Below are positions 51,158-61,112 of a stretch of 64,000 nt of DNA, piece by piece. Where the stretch lies: NCBI GenBank assembly GCA_035629025.1, contig DASPIU010000061.1, positions 62,001-126,000 of the forward strand. Reading direction: 5' to 3'. The number at the start of each line of letters is the position of its first letter. Within the stretch, counting starts at the first letter, position 1. The notes beneath the pieces were generated by a model, which searched no databases, was not told where the DNA came from, and saw only the letters and a program-made list of their open reading frames with translations. Origin of the DNA: Stenotrophomonas_A sp035629025. Its GTDB lineage: Bacteria > Pseudomonadota > Gammaproteobacteria > Xanthomonadales > Xanthomonadaceae. The position numbers and the translations under genes were made by a program.

Positions 51158-52555
51158 ATGCGCCATCTCCTGCTTGCCGGCTTCACCGGCATGTTGCTGT
51201 CGGGCACCGCGGCCGCGGCGCCGCGCTTTGTCGATGACCCGTATCCGAGCACATACCGCCCGATCGCGTCGGCGCCAGTGCTGATCGAACATGCCACGGT
51301 GCTGACCGGCACCGGCCAGCGCCTGGACGATGCCGCCGTGCTGCTCGCCGACGGCCGCGTGCAGGCGGTGGGCCGCGCGCTCTCTGCGCCCGCCAGTGCC
51401 GTGCGCGTGGATGCGCGCGGCAAGTGGGTGACCCCGGGCATCATCGACATCCACTCGCACCTGGGCGTATATCCCAGCCCGGGGGTGAAGGCCCACAGCG
51501 ATGGCAACGAGATGACCGCGCCGGTGACGCCGAATGTGTGGGCCGAGCACTCGATCTGGCCGCAGGACCCAGGTTTTCTCACCGCGCTGGCCGGCGGCAT
51601 CACCTCGCTGCAGGTACTCCCAGGGTCGGCCAACCTGATCGGCGGCCGTGGCGTGACCTTGAAGAATGTGCCTGCCACCACCTACCAGGCGATGAAGTTT
51701 CCCGGCGCGCCGTGGGGCCTGAAGATGGCCTGCGGCGAGAATCCCAAGCGCGTATACGGCGAGAAGGGCGGCCCTGGGACACGCATGGGCAACGTCGCCG
51801 GTTACCGCGCAGCCTTCATCGACGCTGCCGAATACCTGCAAAAGAACGCGCCGAAGAAAACAGCGCCTAAGAAGCGCTGGTGGAGCCGGGGCGGCGACGA
51901 AGACAGCGGCGGCGACAGCGGCGGCAAGCGCGACCTGAAGCTCGACACGCTGGCTGGCGCGATCAATGGCGACATCCGCGTGCACATCCATTGCTACCGC
52001 GCCGACGAGATGGCGACAATGCTGGACCTGTCCAAGGAGTTCGGCTTCCACGTCACCGCCTTCCACCACGCGGTGGAAGCCTACAAGATCGCCGACCGCC
52101 TGGCCGCGGAGAACGTCTGCGCAGGCATGTGGGCCGACTGGTGGGGCTTCAAGATGGAAGCCTTCGACGGCATCCAGGAAAACATCGCCCTGGTGGACCG
52201 CGCACCCAACAGTTGCGCCATCGTGCATTCGGATTCGGAAGAAGGCATCCAGCGCCTCAACCAGGAAGCGGCCAAGGCAATGGCCAGCGCGCGCCGCGCC
52301 GGCATCGACATCGCGCCCGAGCACGCCATCGTCTGGCTGACCGCCAATGCGGCCAAGGCACTGGGCATCGACAAGCAGACCGGCACATTGGAGGCGGGCA
52401 AGATGGGGGACGTGGTGGTGTGGAACGGCAGCCCCTTCAGTTCCTACGCACTGGCCGAACAGGTGTACGTGGACGGCGCGGAAGTCTACGACCGCAACCA
52501 GCGGCGCTTGCAGCCGACCTCGGACTTCATGCTCGGCCAGGAGGTGGCGCCGTGA
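51158..52555 (+). CDS. Secreted amidohydrolase family protein
   Basis: 465-residue metal-dependent hydrolase with a signal peptide (MRHLLLAGFTGMLLSGTAAAA). The metal motif is in GIIDIHSHLG (HxH), with further ligands in VHIHCYRADEM and FHVTAFHHAVEAY, and an acidic residue in IVHSDSEEG. A hydrophilic, Lys/Gly/Asp-rich insertion (around residues 230-265) interrupts the barrel. The C-terminus is the usual beta-sandwich part (GTLEAGKMGDVVVW). The stop overlaps the GTG of a second amidohydrolase gene. Likely periplasmic; substrate not recognised, with dipeptidase or imidazolonepropionase-like chemistry possible. Confidence 0.9.
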   Translation: MRHLLLAGFTGMLLSGTAAAAPRFVDDPYPSTYRPIASAPVLIEHATVLTGTGQRLDDAAVLLADGRVQAVGRALSAPASAVRVDARGKWVTPGIIDIHSHLGVYPSPGVKAHSDGNEMTAPVTPNVWAEHSIWPQDPGFLTALAGGITSLQVLPGSANLIGGRGVTLKNVPATTYQAMKFPGAPWGLKMACGENPKRVYGEKGGPGTRMGNVAGYRAAFIDAAEYLQKNAPKKTAPKKRWWSRGGDEDSGGDSGGKRDLKLDTLAGAINGDIRVHIHCYRADEMATMLDLSKEFGFHVTAFHHAVEAYKIADRLAAENVCAGMWADWWGFKMEAFDGIQENIALVDRAPNSCAIVHSDSEEGIQRLNQEAAKAMASARRAGIDIAPEHAIVWLTANAAKALGIDKQTGTLEAGKMGDVVVWNGSPFSSYALAEQVYVDGAEVYDRNQRRLQPTSDFMLGQEVAP

Positions 52556-53814
52556 GCCGCCTGCGCCCTGCCTTGCTGGCCTTGTCGGCGCTGCTCGCGA
52601 CCGCCCCCCTGTCCGCGCAAGACCTGCTCATTCGCGATGCCACCGTGCATACCGCCACCGCCCAGGGCACGTTGCAGCACGGCGACGTGCTGGTGCGTGG
52701 CGGGCTGATCCGCGCGGTCGGCACCGGCCTGCCCGCGCCGGCCGGGGTGGCGGTGGTCGAAGCCCGCGGCCGGCCGCTGACACCCGCCTTGTTTGGCGGC
52801 ATCACCGAGATCGGTATCGAGGAGGTGTCCGGCGAGGAGGAAACCGTCGACAGCGGCGTGAAACTGAAGGACCAGCCGATGCGTCCGGAATTCGACGTGA
52901 CCCTGGCCTACAACCCGGATTCGGTGCTGGTGCCGGTGGCGCGCGTGGAAGGCATTGGCTTCACCGCGTTGGCCGCGACCACCAGCGGTGCCTTCATCGC
53001 CGGCCAGGGCGGCGTGGTGCGCCTGGACGGCAGCGCCGACCCGATCGGCCCGCGCGCGTTGTTCGTGCGCATCGGCGCGGCCGCATCGGAACTGACTGGC
53101 AATTCGCGTGCCGCGCAATGGATGCTGCTGGATCAGCTGGTGGACGAAGCCCGCAACCGTGTGCCGCTGGATTCACCGCACGCCTTGCTGACGCCGGCCG
53201 GCCGCGCCGTGCTGGCCCGCTACCTGGCCGGCAATGGCCGCATCGTGGTGCAGGTCGAGCGCGCCACTGACATCCGCCAGCTGCTGCGCTGGGCACAACG
53301 TGTGAACGTGCGCATCGCCGTTGCCGGTGGCAGCGAAGCGTGGAAGGTCGCGCCGCTGCTGGCGCAGGCGCAGGTACCCGTGCTGGTGGATGCGCTGGCG
53401 GACTTGCCGGGCAACTTCGACCAGGTCGGCGCGACGTTGGACAACGCCGCGCGCCTGCATGCCGCAGGTGTGCCGGTGAGCTTCGTGCAGTCCAGTGACC
53501 CCTCGCACAACGCGCGCAAGCTGCGACAGCTGGCCGGCAATGCGGTCGCACATGGCCTGCCTTGGGAAGCGGGCCTGGCGGGCATGACCCGCGTACCCGC
53601 GGAGATCTTCGGCGTATCCGCGCAGGTCGGCAGTATTGCAGTGGGCAAGCGCGCCGATCTGGTGCTGTGGGAAGGCGATCCGCTCGACGTGGCGCACTAC
53701 GCCGAGCAGGTATGGCTGGACGGACGCAACATGCCAATGCGTTCACGCCAGACCGAGTTGCGCGATCGCTATCTGCGCACGCCAACGGCGCTGCCGCGGG
53801 CGTATACGCGCTGA
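52552..53814 (+). CDS. Amidohydrolase-like protein lacking the HxH metal motif
   Basis: 420-residue protein with signal peptide (ALLALSALLATAPLSAQ). It is coupled to the previous gene by GTGA. The amidohydrolase frame is recognisable: DLLIRDATVHTATAQGTLQHGDVLV at the start and GSIAVGKRADLVLWEGDPLD at the end. The strand-1 segment reads RPLTPALFGGITEIGIEE, with no HxH, and later barrel histidines are also sparse. It is probably a non-catalytic or altered partner of the first protein. The pair may form a hetero-oligomer in the periplasm (inference). Confidence 0.87.
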   Translation: MSRLRPALLALSALLATAPLSAQDLLIRDATVHTATAQGTLQHGDVLVRGGLIRAVGTGLPAPAGVAVVEARGRPLTPALFGGITEIGIEEVSGEEETVDSGVKLKDQPMRPEFDVTLAYNPDSVLVPVARVEGIGFTALAATTSGAFIAGQGGVVRLDGSADPIGPRALFVRIGAAASELTGNSRAAQWMLLDQLVDEARNRVPLDSPHALLTPAGRAVLARYLAGNGRIVVQVERATDIRQLLRWAQRVNVRIAVAGGSEAWKVAPLLAQAQVPVLVDALADLPGNFDQVGATLDNAARLHAAGVPVSFVQSSDPSHNARKLRQLAGNAVAHGLPWEAGLAGMTRVPAEIFGVSAQVGSIAVGKRADLVLWEGDPLDVAHYAEQVWLDGRNMPMRSRQTELRDRYLRTPTALPRAYTR

Positions 53815-54146
53815 GCCTGCCGATCCGCGCCAATAGTTGAGAACTCGCAGCGCGTGGTACGGCCCTACGACGCGCTCGCAGGCGAGCGCTCCCAACCAGG
53901 CCAGGTCATTGCGCTTTGCCCAGAATTCTTGCGCAAGCACACTGGACCTGGTGGGGAGCCTTCCAGGCGCAAGGCACAGAATGTAGCGTTACGGTGACAA
54001 TCCGACACGCGATCTGCTTACGTCAATCATCAGTTAGAAATATCTGATCAGATGATCCGAACGAAACAGTAGATTTGTCACACACTCCGTCGCTCGTTGT
54101 GGACGCGACGAAGATCATGCCGCCTCTTTCGCAGGAGGTGGCAGTT
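53815..54146. other. 332-nt upstream region of the adhesin gene
   Basis: No gene is supported. The right half is AT-richer than the window. It contains a perfect 12-bp palindrome ATCTGATCAGAT at 54042-54053, about 95 nt before the adhesin start. An in-frame TTG at 54075 could open a longer reading frame but is not used. No confident -10/-35 pair was identified. Confidence 0.6.
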
Positions 54147-57100
54147 GTGAACAGAATCTATCGGCTGTTGTGGAACCGCGAGCGTGGTGCTCTTGTCGTC
54201 GCTTCCGAACTGGCTCCGAGCCACTCACGCGCAGGACAGACGACGCGCGTCACGAAGCTGTTACACGCCGCAAGGAACGCGAACATCTTCGGTCTGGCGA
54301 CCTTGCCGTTGTTTGGCGTGCTGCTCTTTGCTGGCCCAGCCGAGCAGGCCAGTGCCGGAGTGATCAACTCGGGGGAATGCCGTACCGGCGAGACGCTTAC
54401 GCCGGGCAGGACCACCAAGCTCGGTACGATTTCCGGGCCCAGGGACGGCTCAGGCACCTATTCCATCGTCGCCGGTTGCGAGGCCGATGGTGCCGGGCAG
54501 GACGGGGTGACGATATACGGTGCCTTCGCCAAGGCCGGAGGTTCCGGTGCCACCGTCACCGGTTTCGGCTCAACGGCTTCCAAGTGGGCATCAGCCTTCG
54601 GCATTGATGCCTACGCGCAGGGCGTGGGCTCGACAGCCATCGGCTTCGGCAGCCAGGCATCGGGACTGGGCGCAGTGTCCATTGGCTCGGCCGCGGCTGA
54701 TGGCACCCGGGTGCTATCGGTTGCGGACTCCCCCACCGCCAGGGGCGCCGGCTCCCTCGCCATCGGCGCCAATGCGCAGCGTGGCGCATGGGCACTCAAC
54801 GACAACGCCATCGCCCTGGGCGGGCAGGCTACCTCGCAGGCCAACGACGCCGTGGCCATCGGCAGGAGCGCCGAGGCGCGGGTCGCCGGCGCGGTCGCGC
54901 TGGGCAGCAACTCGGTGGCGGATCGTGGTAACGCCGTTTCGATAGGTTCGACCAGCACGAAGCGCCAGATCATCAACCTGGCCAAGGGCACAGCCGACAC
55001 CGACGCCGTGAACCTGTCCCAGCTCAGGCCCGTGGTGAACAGCCTCGGCGGCGGCGCCAAGGTCAATGCCGATGGCAGCGTGACCGGGCCGACTTATACC
55101 GTCGCCGGAAAGACCGCAAACAACGTCGGCGATGCACTGAACAACCTCGATGGCAGCGTGCAAGCCATCAACAGCGGCGGCGGCATCAAGTACTTCCGTG
55201 CGATGTCTACCGGCCCGGATGCGCGCGCCACCGGCGTCAGTTCCGTGGCCATTGGTCCCTCGTCGGTGGCCAATGCCGAGTGGTCCGTCGCGCTGGGCGA
55301 TGTTTCCCAGGCGACGGCCCGCGGCGCGACGGCGCTGGGCCGCGCCACCACGGCATCGGGTGCGTCATCACTGGCGCTGGGGCAGAACGCGACTGCCAGC
55401 AAGGAGGGTGCGGTAGCGCTCGGCAGCAATTCGGTGGCCGATCGTGGCAACGCCGTCTCGGTGGGCTCAGGCGACCGCCGGCGCCAGATCATCAACGTCG
55501 CCGAGGGCACGGCCGATTCGGATGCGGTCAACCTGTCCCAGCTCAAGCCGGCGGTGAACGCGCTCGGTGGCGGCGCCAAGGTCAACGCGGATGGCAGCGT
55601 CACTGGCCCGACCTACAGCGTCGGCGGCAAGACCTCGACCAACGTCGGCGACGCGCTGACCGTGGTGGATGGGCGCGTCACCAACCTGAGCAACGGAATC
55701 AACGCCGGCACCCTGGGGCTGGTACAGCAGAACCCTGTCAGCAGGGTCATCACCGTGGGCAGGGAACAGGATGGCACGCAGGTCAACTTCGGCGGCACGC
55801 AGGCCAACCGCACCTTGACTGGTGTGGCCAAGGGCGAGGTGAGTTCCGCCTCGGTCCAGGCGGTCAACGGCAGCCAGTTGTACAACAGCGCCGCGTCTGT
55901 GGCCAAGGCGCTGGGCGGAGGCTCGCAGATCAACCAGGATGGCACGGACGGCGAACTCAGCGCCCCGCGCTACACCATCAACGGCAAGGCGCTGAACAAT
56001 GTGGGTGATGCACTGACCGCGGTCGATGGACGGGTCACCAACATGGGCGACCAGATCAATCGCGGCAGCATTGGCCTGGTCCGGCAGGATGCAGCCACCG
56101 GCAACATCACGGTTGCCAGGGAAACCAGCGGCGCACAGGTAAGTTTCAGCGGCCTGCAAGGTGCGCGCGTACTCACGGATGTGGCCAAGGGCACGCTCAG
56201 CGCCACTTCGACTGAAGCGGTCAACGGTTCGCAGCTGCATGGCACCAACCAGTCGGTGGCCAATGCGCTGGGCGGCGGCGCGCAGCTCAGGCCGGACGGC
56301 ACGCTCGCCGGCCCCAGCTACAAGGTCGACAACAAGACCGTGAACAACGTGGGCGATGCGTTGACCAGCATCGACGGCCGCCTGTCCAGCAACAGCACCC
56401 GCATCACCCAGCTCGGCGACCAGATCAGCAGTGGCGGATTGGGGCTGGTGCAGCAGGACATGAGCAACCGCGACATCAATGTGGCCAAGGCAACCGATGG
56501 CGGACGCGTGAACTTCACCGGGTCGGCCGGCGATCGCCTGCTCAGTGGCGTCGCGAAAGGCAGAGCTGACAACGACGGAGTCAACCTCTCCCAGCTCAAG
56601 AGTGCGGTGGATGGCCTGGGCGGCGGGGCCAAGGTCAACCCGGATGGGAGCGTGAACGGGCCGACCTACACCGTGAACAACAAGCCGGTGACCAATGTGG
56701 GCGATGCGCTCACCGAGGTCGATGGGCGCGTTACGAATCTCGGCGATCAGATCGGCACTGGCAGCATTGGCCTGGTGCAGCAGGACGCGACCACGAGGAA
56801 CATCACCGTAGCGAAAGACACGGACGGCAAGCAGGTGGATTTCAACGGCACTGAAGGCGCGCGTGTGCTTGCAGGCGTTGCGAACGGCGCAGTGAGTGCG
56901 ACTTCGGCCGAGGCGATCAACGGCTCACAGCTCCACGCCACCACCAAATCGGCCGCCGATGCGCTGGGCGGTGGTTCGCAGGTCAACCCCGACGGCACCC
57001 TCGCCGGACCCAGCTACAGCGTGGGCGGAACCACGGTGAACAATGTCGGCGACGCCATCAGCAACGTGGATGGCCGCATCACCAACAACGCCACGGCGAT

Positions 57101-59237
57101 CACCCAGCTGGGTGACAACATCAGCAATGGCAGCATTGGCCTGGTGCAGCAGGATGCCACCAGCCGCGATATCACCATCGCCAAGGCCACCGATGGCGGC
57201 CGCGTGAGCTTGGCAGGGGCAGCCGGCGATCGCCTGCTCAGTGGCGTGGCCAGCGGCACGGCCGACAACGACGGGGTCAACGTCTCCCAGCTCAAGGGTG
57301 CGGTGGATGGCCTGGGCGGCGGGGCCAAGCTCAACCCGGATGGAAGCGTGACCGGGCCGACATACATGGTGAACAACAAGCCCGTGACCAACGTCGGCGA
57401 CGCACTGACCGAGGTCGATGGACGAGTCACCAATCTGGGCGACCAGATCAGCAACGGCAGCATCGGTCTGGTGCAGCAGGATGCGGCCACGAAGACGATC
57501 ACCGTGGCGAAGGACACGAACGGCAAGCAGGTGGACTTCACCGGGACCGAAGGCGCGCGCAGCCTCACCGGCGTGGGCAATGGCGCAATCAATGCCGCCT
57601 CGACCGAAGCCATCAACGGCTCCCAGCTCTACGCCACCAGCAAGTCGGCTGCCGAAGCCTTGGGCGGTGGCTCGCAGGTCAACCCCGACGGCACCCTCGC
57701 CGCGCCGAGCTACAGCGTTGGCGGAAGCACCGTGAACAACGTCGGCGATGCACTGACCAACATCGACGGCCGCGTGACCACCAACAACACCCGCATCACC
57801 CAGCTCGGTGACCAGATCAGCAACGGCAGCATCGGCCTGGTGCAGCAGGACCCCAGCAACCGCGAAATCTACGTGGCCACCAACACGGATGGCACGCGGA
57901 TAAATTTCAGCGGCGCGCTCGGCGCGCGCATACTCAGCGGCGTCGCCAATGGCATGGCCAACAATGATGCGGTCAATGTCTCTCAACTCAGGGGCGCGGT
58001 GGACGGTCTCGGCGGTGGCGCGCGGATCAACCCGGACGGCAGCGTGACCGGGCCGACCTACGTCATCAACAACAAGACCCTCAGCAACGTCGGCGACGCC
58101 CTCGGCCAGCTCGGCGATCAGATCAACAATGGCAGCATCGGTCTGGTGCAGCAGGACGCCACCACCCGCGAGATCACCGTGGCCAAGGCCAGCGATGGCA
58201 AGCGCGTGGACTTCAGCGGCAGCCAGGGCGATCGCACGCTGGGCGGCGTCGCCCGCGGCGCGGCCGACAACGACAGCGTCAATGTCGCGCAGCTCAAGGG
58301 CACGGTGGACGGCCTCGGCGGTGGCGCCCGGGTCAATGCGGATGGCTCGATCACCGGCCCGAGCTATGCCGTGGGCGGCGGCACGGTCAACAACGTCGGC
58401 GATGCGCTCACCAACATCGACAGCCGGGTCAGCAACAACGCCGCGGCGATCCAGGACCTGGCCAAGGGAGGCGGGGTGAAGTACCTGAGCGTCAAGTCGA
58501 GTGGTGTGGCCGCCAGCGCGACCGGTGCGGAGGCCGTGGCCGTGGGTCCGCAGTCCAGCGCGAGCGGCGCGGCCAGCGTGGCGATCGGCAATGGCGCGCA
58601 GGCCAGCGCCGACAACAGTGTGGCGCTGGGTGCCGGCTCGGTAGCCACTCGCGCCAACAGCGTGTCAGTGGGCAACGCTGGCAACGAACGCAGCATCAGC
58701 AACGTGGCCGCGGGTACCGACGACGCCGACGCGGTCAATGTCAGCCAGCTGCGCAACGCACAGGCAGGCAGCGTGCAGTACGACCGGCCCTCGCCGGGCG
58801 CGGCACCGGACATGGGCAGCCTGACCCTGGGCGGGCCGAATGGCAGCGGCACCACGGTGCGCAATGTCAGTAACGGCGTGGCGCCGATGGATGCGGTGAA
58901 CGTGCGCCAGTTGCAATCCGGCATGGCCGATGCAGTCGGCCAGTCGCGCGCGTACACCGATCAGCGCATCCAGGCCGTCGCCAACGATGTGTGGGATGTA
59001 CGCCGCGAAAGCCGCGCCGGCACGGCCTCGGCCATCGCCATGGCTGGTCTGTTGCAGGCCCACGAGCCCGGGGAGAACCTGATGTCGATGGGCCTGGGCG
59101 GCTTTGAGGGTCAGTACAGCATGGCCGTGGGCCTATCGGGCGTTACCGACAGCGGTCGCCATCTGTACAAGGTGCAGGCCAGTACCAACTCGCAAAGGGA
59201 CTTTGGATTCTCCGTATCGGCCGGCTGGCGCTGGTGA
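54147..59237 (+). CDS. Trimeric autotransporter adhesin (YadA/Hia type)
   Basis: 1,696-residue type Vc secreted adhesin. The GTG start has an excellent SD (AGGAGGTGG at 54133-54141) and gives a classic extended signal peptide (NRIYRLLWNRERGALVVASE, then a hydrophobic stretch ending EQASAG). YadA-head motifs follow (AIGFGSQASGLGAVSIGS) with HANS-type necks (DAVNLSQL). The body has ten GGG-x5-DG repeats in which two unit types alternate, each linked by a GSIGLVQQD-like segment (eight copies). A second head lies near 58500-58680. The last 90 residues form the YadA membrane anchor (SRAYTDQRIQAVAND ... GFSVSAGWRW). It is expected at the cell surface for adhesion or biofilm. Confidence 0.95.
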   Translation: MNRIYRLLWNRERGALVVASELAPSHSRAGQTTRVTKLLHAARNANIFGLATLPLFGVLLFAGPAEQASAGVINSGECRTGETLTPGRTTKLGTISGPRDGSGTYSIVAGCEADGAGQDGVTIYGAFAKAGGSGATVTGFGSTASKWASAFGIDAYAQGVGSTAIGFGSQASGLGAVSIGSAAADGTRVLSVADSPTARGAGSLAIGANAQRGAWALNDNAIALGGQATSQANDAVAIGRSAEARVAGAVALGSNSVADRGNAVSIGSTSTKRQIINLAKGTADTDAVNLSQLRPVVNSLGGGAKVNADGSVTGPTYTVAGKTANNVGDALNNLDGSVQAINSGGGIKYFRAMSTGPDARATGVSSVAIGPSSVANAEWSVALGDVSQATARGATALGRATTASGASSLALGQNATASKEGAVALGSNSVADRGNAVSVGSGDRRRQIINVAEGTADSDAVNLSQLKPAVNALGGGAKVNADGSVTGPTYSVGGKTSTNVGDALTVVDGRVTNLSNGINAGTLGLVQQNPVSRVITVGREQDGTQVNFGGTQANRTLTGVAKGEVSSASVQAVNGSQLYNSAASVAKALGGGSQINQDGTDGELSAPRYTINGKALNNVGDALTAVDGRVTNMGDQINRGSIGLVRQDAATGNITVARETSGAQVSFSGLQGARVLTDVAKGTLSATSTEAVNGSQLHGTNQSVANALGGGAQLRPDGTLAGPSYKVDNKTVNNVGDALTSIDGRLSSNSTRITQLGDQISSGGLGLVQQDMSNRDINVAKATDGGRVNFTGSAGDRLLSGVAKGRADNDGVNLSQLKSAVDGLGGGAKVNPDGSVNGPTYTVNNKPVTNVGDALTEVDGRVTNLGDQIGTGSIGLVQQDATTRNITVAKDTDGKQVDFNGTEGARVLAGVANGAVSATSAEAINGSQLHATTKSAADALGGGSQVNPDGTLAGPSYSVGGTTVNNVGDAISNVDGRITNNATAITQLGDNISNGSIGLVQQDATSRDITIAKATDGGRVSLAGAAGDRLLSGVASGTADNDGVNVSQLKGAVDGLGGGAKLNPDGSVTGPTYMVNNKPVTNVGDALTEVDGRVTNLGDQISNGSIGLVQQDAATKTITVAKDTNGKQVDFTGTEGARSLTGVGNGAINAASTEAINGSQLYATSKSAAEALGGGSQVNPDGTLAAPSYSVGGSTVNNVGDALTNIDGRVTTNNTRITQLGDQISNGSIGLVQQDPSNREIYVATNTDGTRINFSGALGARILSGVANGMANNDAVNVSQLRGAVDGLGGGARINPDGSVTGPTYVINNKTLSNVGDALGQLGDQINNGSIGLVQQDATTREITVAKASDGKRVDFSGSQGDRTLGGVARGAADNDSVNVAQLKGTVDGLGGGARVNADGSITGPSYAVGGGTVNNVGDALTNIDSRVSNNAAAIQDLAKGGGVKYLSVKSSGVAASATGAEAVAVGPQSSASGAASVAIGNGAQASADNSVALGAGSVATRANSVSVGNAGNERSISNVAAGTDDADAVNVSQLRNAQAGSVQYDRPSPGAAPDMGSLTLGGPNGSGTTVRNVSNGVAPMDAVNVRQLQSGMADAVGQSRAYTDQRIQAVANDVWDVRRESRAGTASAIAMAGLLQAHEPGENLMSMGLGGFEGQYSMAVGLSGVTDSGRHLYKVQASTNSQRDFGFSVSAGWRW

Positions 59238-59241
59238 GCAT

Positions 59242-59271
59242 GAGGGCGGCGGCCGCAAAGTCGCCGCCCTC
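59242..59271 (+). terminator. Hairpin after adhesin gene
   Basis: A perfect 10-bp stem (GAGGGCGGCG / CGCCGCCCTC) with a 10-nt loop, 4 nt after the stop, followed by CTTCC. The stem is strong and the T-tract weak. Confidence 0.55.
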
Positions 59272-59372
59272 CTTCCACGCAGCGCGGAACGACTTGTTAG
59301 ACTCCCTCGCGCGGCAGCGCCATCACGGCCCGCCAGCAGGACCTCACCCTGCGCGCCGCCCCGAGAGGAATC

Positions 59373-60005
59373 ATGATGGCCGCTCCGCACTGGTACTTCG
59401 ACTTCGTCTCGCCGTTCTCCTACCTGCACTGGCAGAAGCTGCGCCGGCTGCCGCAGGCGCGCGAGATCGTGCCGGTGCCGATCCTGTTCGGGGCCGTGCT
59501 CGACCAGCTCGGCATACGTGGCCCTGCCGAGATCGACGGCAAACGGCTTTTCACCTACCGCAAGGTGCAGTGGCAGGCCGAGCACGAAGGCGTGCCGCTG
59601 CGCTTCCCGCCGACCCATCCGTTCAATCCCCTGCCCGCCCTGCGCCTGTGCATCGCGGCGGGGACCACGGTGCACGCCATCGATGCCATCTTCGACTGGC
59701 TGTGGCGCGACGGCCTGGCCGGCGACACCGCCCAGGCCTTGCAGCCGCTGGCCCATGCCCTTGGCCTGGAAGCCGAGGCGGCGATGGCCGACCTGGCGGT
59801 CAAGGAGAGCTTGCGGAGCAATACCGCGCAGGCCCTGGCGGCCGGTGTTTTCGGCGTGCCGACCCTGGAAATTGGCGGAGAACTATTCTGGGGCAACGAC
59901 GCGCACGGCCTGATGGAAACCGTGCTGGCCGACCCGGACTGGTTGCAACGGGGCGAGGCCGGGCGCCTTGCCGATCTGCCGATAGGCATCCGGCGCCAAC
60001 GCTGA
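59373..60005 (+). CDS. 2-hydroxychromene-2-carboxylate isomerase family (DsbA-like thioredoxin fold)
   Basis: 210-residue protein of the HCCA isomerase/GST-kappa family. The N-terminal HWYFDFVSPFSYLHWQKL segment holds the Ser/Tyr-type glutathione site instead of CxxC. The DsbA-like insertion is helical, and the C-terminal GVFGVPTLEIGGELFWGNDAHGLM block is typical. ATG 59373 has GAGAGG upstream. HCCA isomerases act in naphthalene degradation, but chromosomal homologues without neighbouring degradation genes, as here, probably have another glutathione-dependent role. Confidence 0.88.
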   Translation: MMAAPHWYFDFVSPFSYLHWQKLRRLPQAREIVPVPILFGAVLDQLGIRGPAEIDGKRLFTYRKVQWQAEHEGVPLRFPPTHPFNPLPALRLCIAAGTTVHAIDAIFDWLWRDGLAGDTAQALQPLAHALGLEAEAAMADLAVKESLRSNTAQALAAGVFGVPTLEIGGELFWGNDAHGLMETVLADPDWLQRGEAGRLADLPIGIRRQR

Positions 60006-60100
60006 CGGCCCCGTCAGGAGTTCCCCGGCTTACCCAATCGCCCCGTTTTGGGATAGCTTTCACACCTTGAAACCAACCCACGCAACAGCCGGAGGGGGCA

Positions 60101-61045
60101 ATGCGTATCGGTATCGTGGTGGACTCGGCTTGCGATCTGCCCGTGGAATACATCCAGCAACACAATATCGTCCTGCTGCCGATCAGCGTCCGGATCGGCG
60201 AGGCGATACTGGCCGACCACCGCGACGAGGAGGCCACGCTGAGCTTCCTGCAGGCCCATGTGGCCGAGCGCGGGCATGAGGCCGAGACCACGCCGTTCTC
60301 GGTCAACCAGATCCGCGACCTGTTCCTGGACCGGCTGGTCATCGACTACGACCACGTCTTCTGCCTGACCATTTCCAAGCTGCGCAGCCAGATCCACGAC
60401 AACGCGATGCAGGCCAGCTTCGCCATCCTCAACGACTACAAGCCGGTGCGGCAGGCGGCCGGACACAATTCGCCGTTCGCCCTGCGCGTCATCGACACGC
60501 TCAACCTGTTCGCTGGCCAGGGCATTACCGCCGTGGAAGCAGTGCGCATGCGCGAGGAAGGCGCCAACGTGGCGCAGATTCGCGCGCGGCTGGAGCAGCT
60601 GGCCGAGAACACCTACGGCTACATGATCCCGCGCGATCTGTACTACCTGCGCAACCGTGCGCGCGCCAAGGGCGACCGCAGTGTCGGCCTGATCAGCGCG
60701 GCGCTGGGCAGTGCCCTGGACATCAAGCCGGTGCTGCGCGCCTACCGCGGCGCGACCGAACCGGTGGCCAAGCTCAAGGGCTTCGAGCCTTCGGTGCAGA
60801 AGCTGTTCGAGTTTTCCGCGCGCAAGGTGCGCGAGGGCCTGATGACGCCGACCCTGTGCCTGGGCTACGGCGGCGAGCTGGCCGAGCTGCGCGCCCTGCC
60901 CGGCTACGCCGGACTCAAGGCCGCCTGCGAGGAGAAGAACGTGGAAATGTTCGAGAGCGTGATGAGCCTGACCGGCATGGTCAATGTCGGCAAGGGCGCC
61001 GTGGCTGTAGGCTTTGCCGCCGCGCCGCACACGTTCAGCGCCTGA
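60101..61045 (+). CDS. DegV family fatty-acid-binding protein
   Basis: 314-residue DegV-fold protein. It opens IGIVVDSACDLPVEYIQQHNIVLLPISV, the family's N-terminal signature. TISKLRSQIHDNAMQA is at the middle hinge, and ENTYGYMIPRDLYYLRNRARA precedes the C-terminal EDD domain (IKPVLRAYRG). GGAGGGGG lies upstream of the ATG. DegV proteins bind long-chain fatty acids; some are FakB subunits for a DhaK-like fatty acid kinase, but no FakA-like gene is adjacent. Confidence 0.9.
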   Translation: MRIGIVVDSACDLPVEYIQQHNIVLLPISVRIGEAILADHRDEEATLSFLQAHVAERGHEAETTPFSVNQIRDLFLDRLVIDYDHVFCLTISKLRSQIHDNAMQASFAILNDYKPVRQAAGHNSPFALRVIDTLNLFAGQGITAVEAVRMREEGANVAQIRARLEQLAENTYGYMIPRDLYYLRNRARAKGDRSVGLISAALGSALDIKPVLRAYRGATEPVAKLKGFEPSVQKLFEFSARKVREGLMTPTLCLGYGGELAELRALPGYAGLKAACEEKNVEMFESVMSLTGMVNVGKGAVAVGFAAAPHTFSA

Positions 61046-61112
61046 TGCCGAACCGTCACGCCGCCCACGCGCGCGGCGACGCTAGGCTAGGCCGTCCAAC
61101 GAGGAAACCTGC

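Noticed and set aside
54075..54146. TTG start extending the adhesin by 24 codons
   Set aside because: GTG 54147 has a near-perfect SD and gives the expected extended signal peptide.
54900..58500. Repeat array considered as CRISPR
   Set aside because: The repeats are in frame, long and protein-coding (adhesin stalk), with no short direct repeats and unique spacers. No cas genes are present anywhere in the window.
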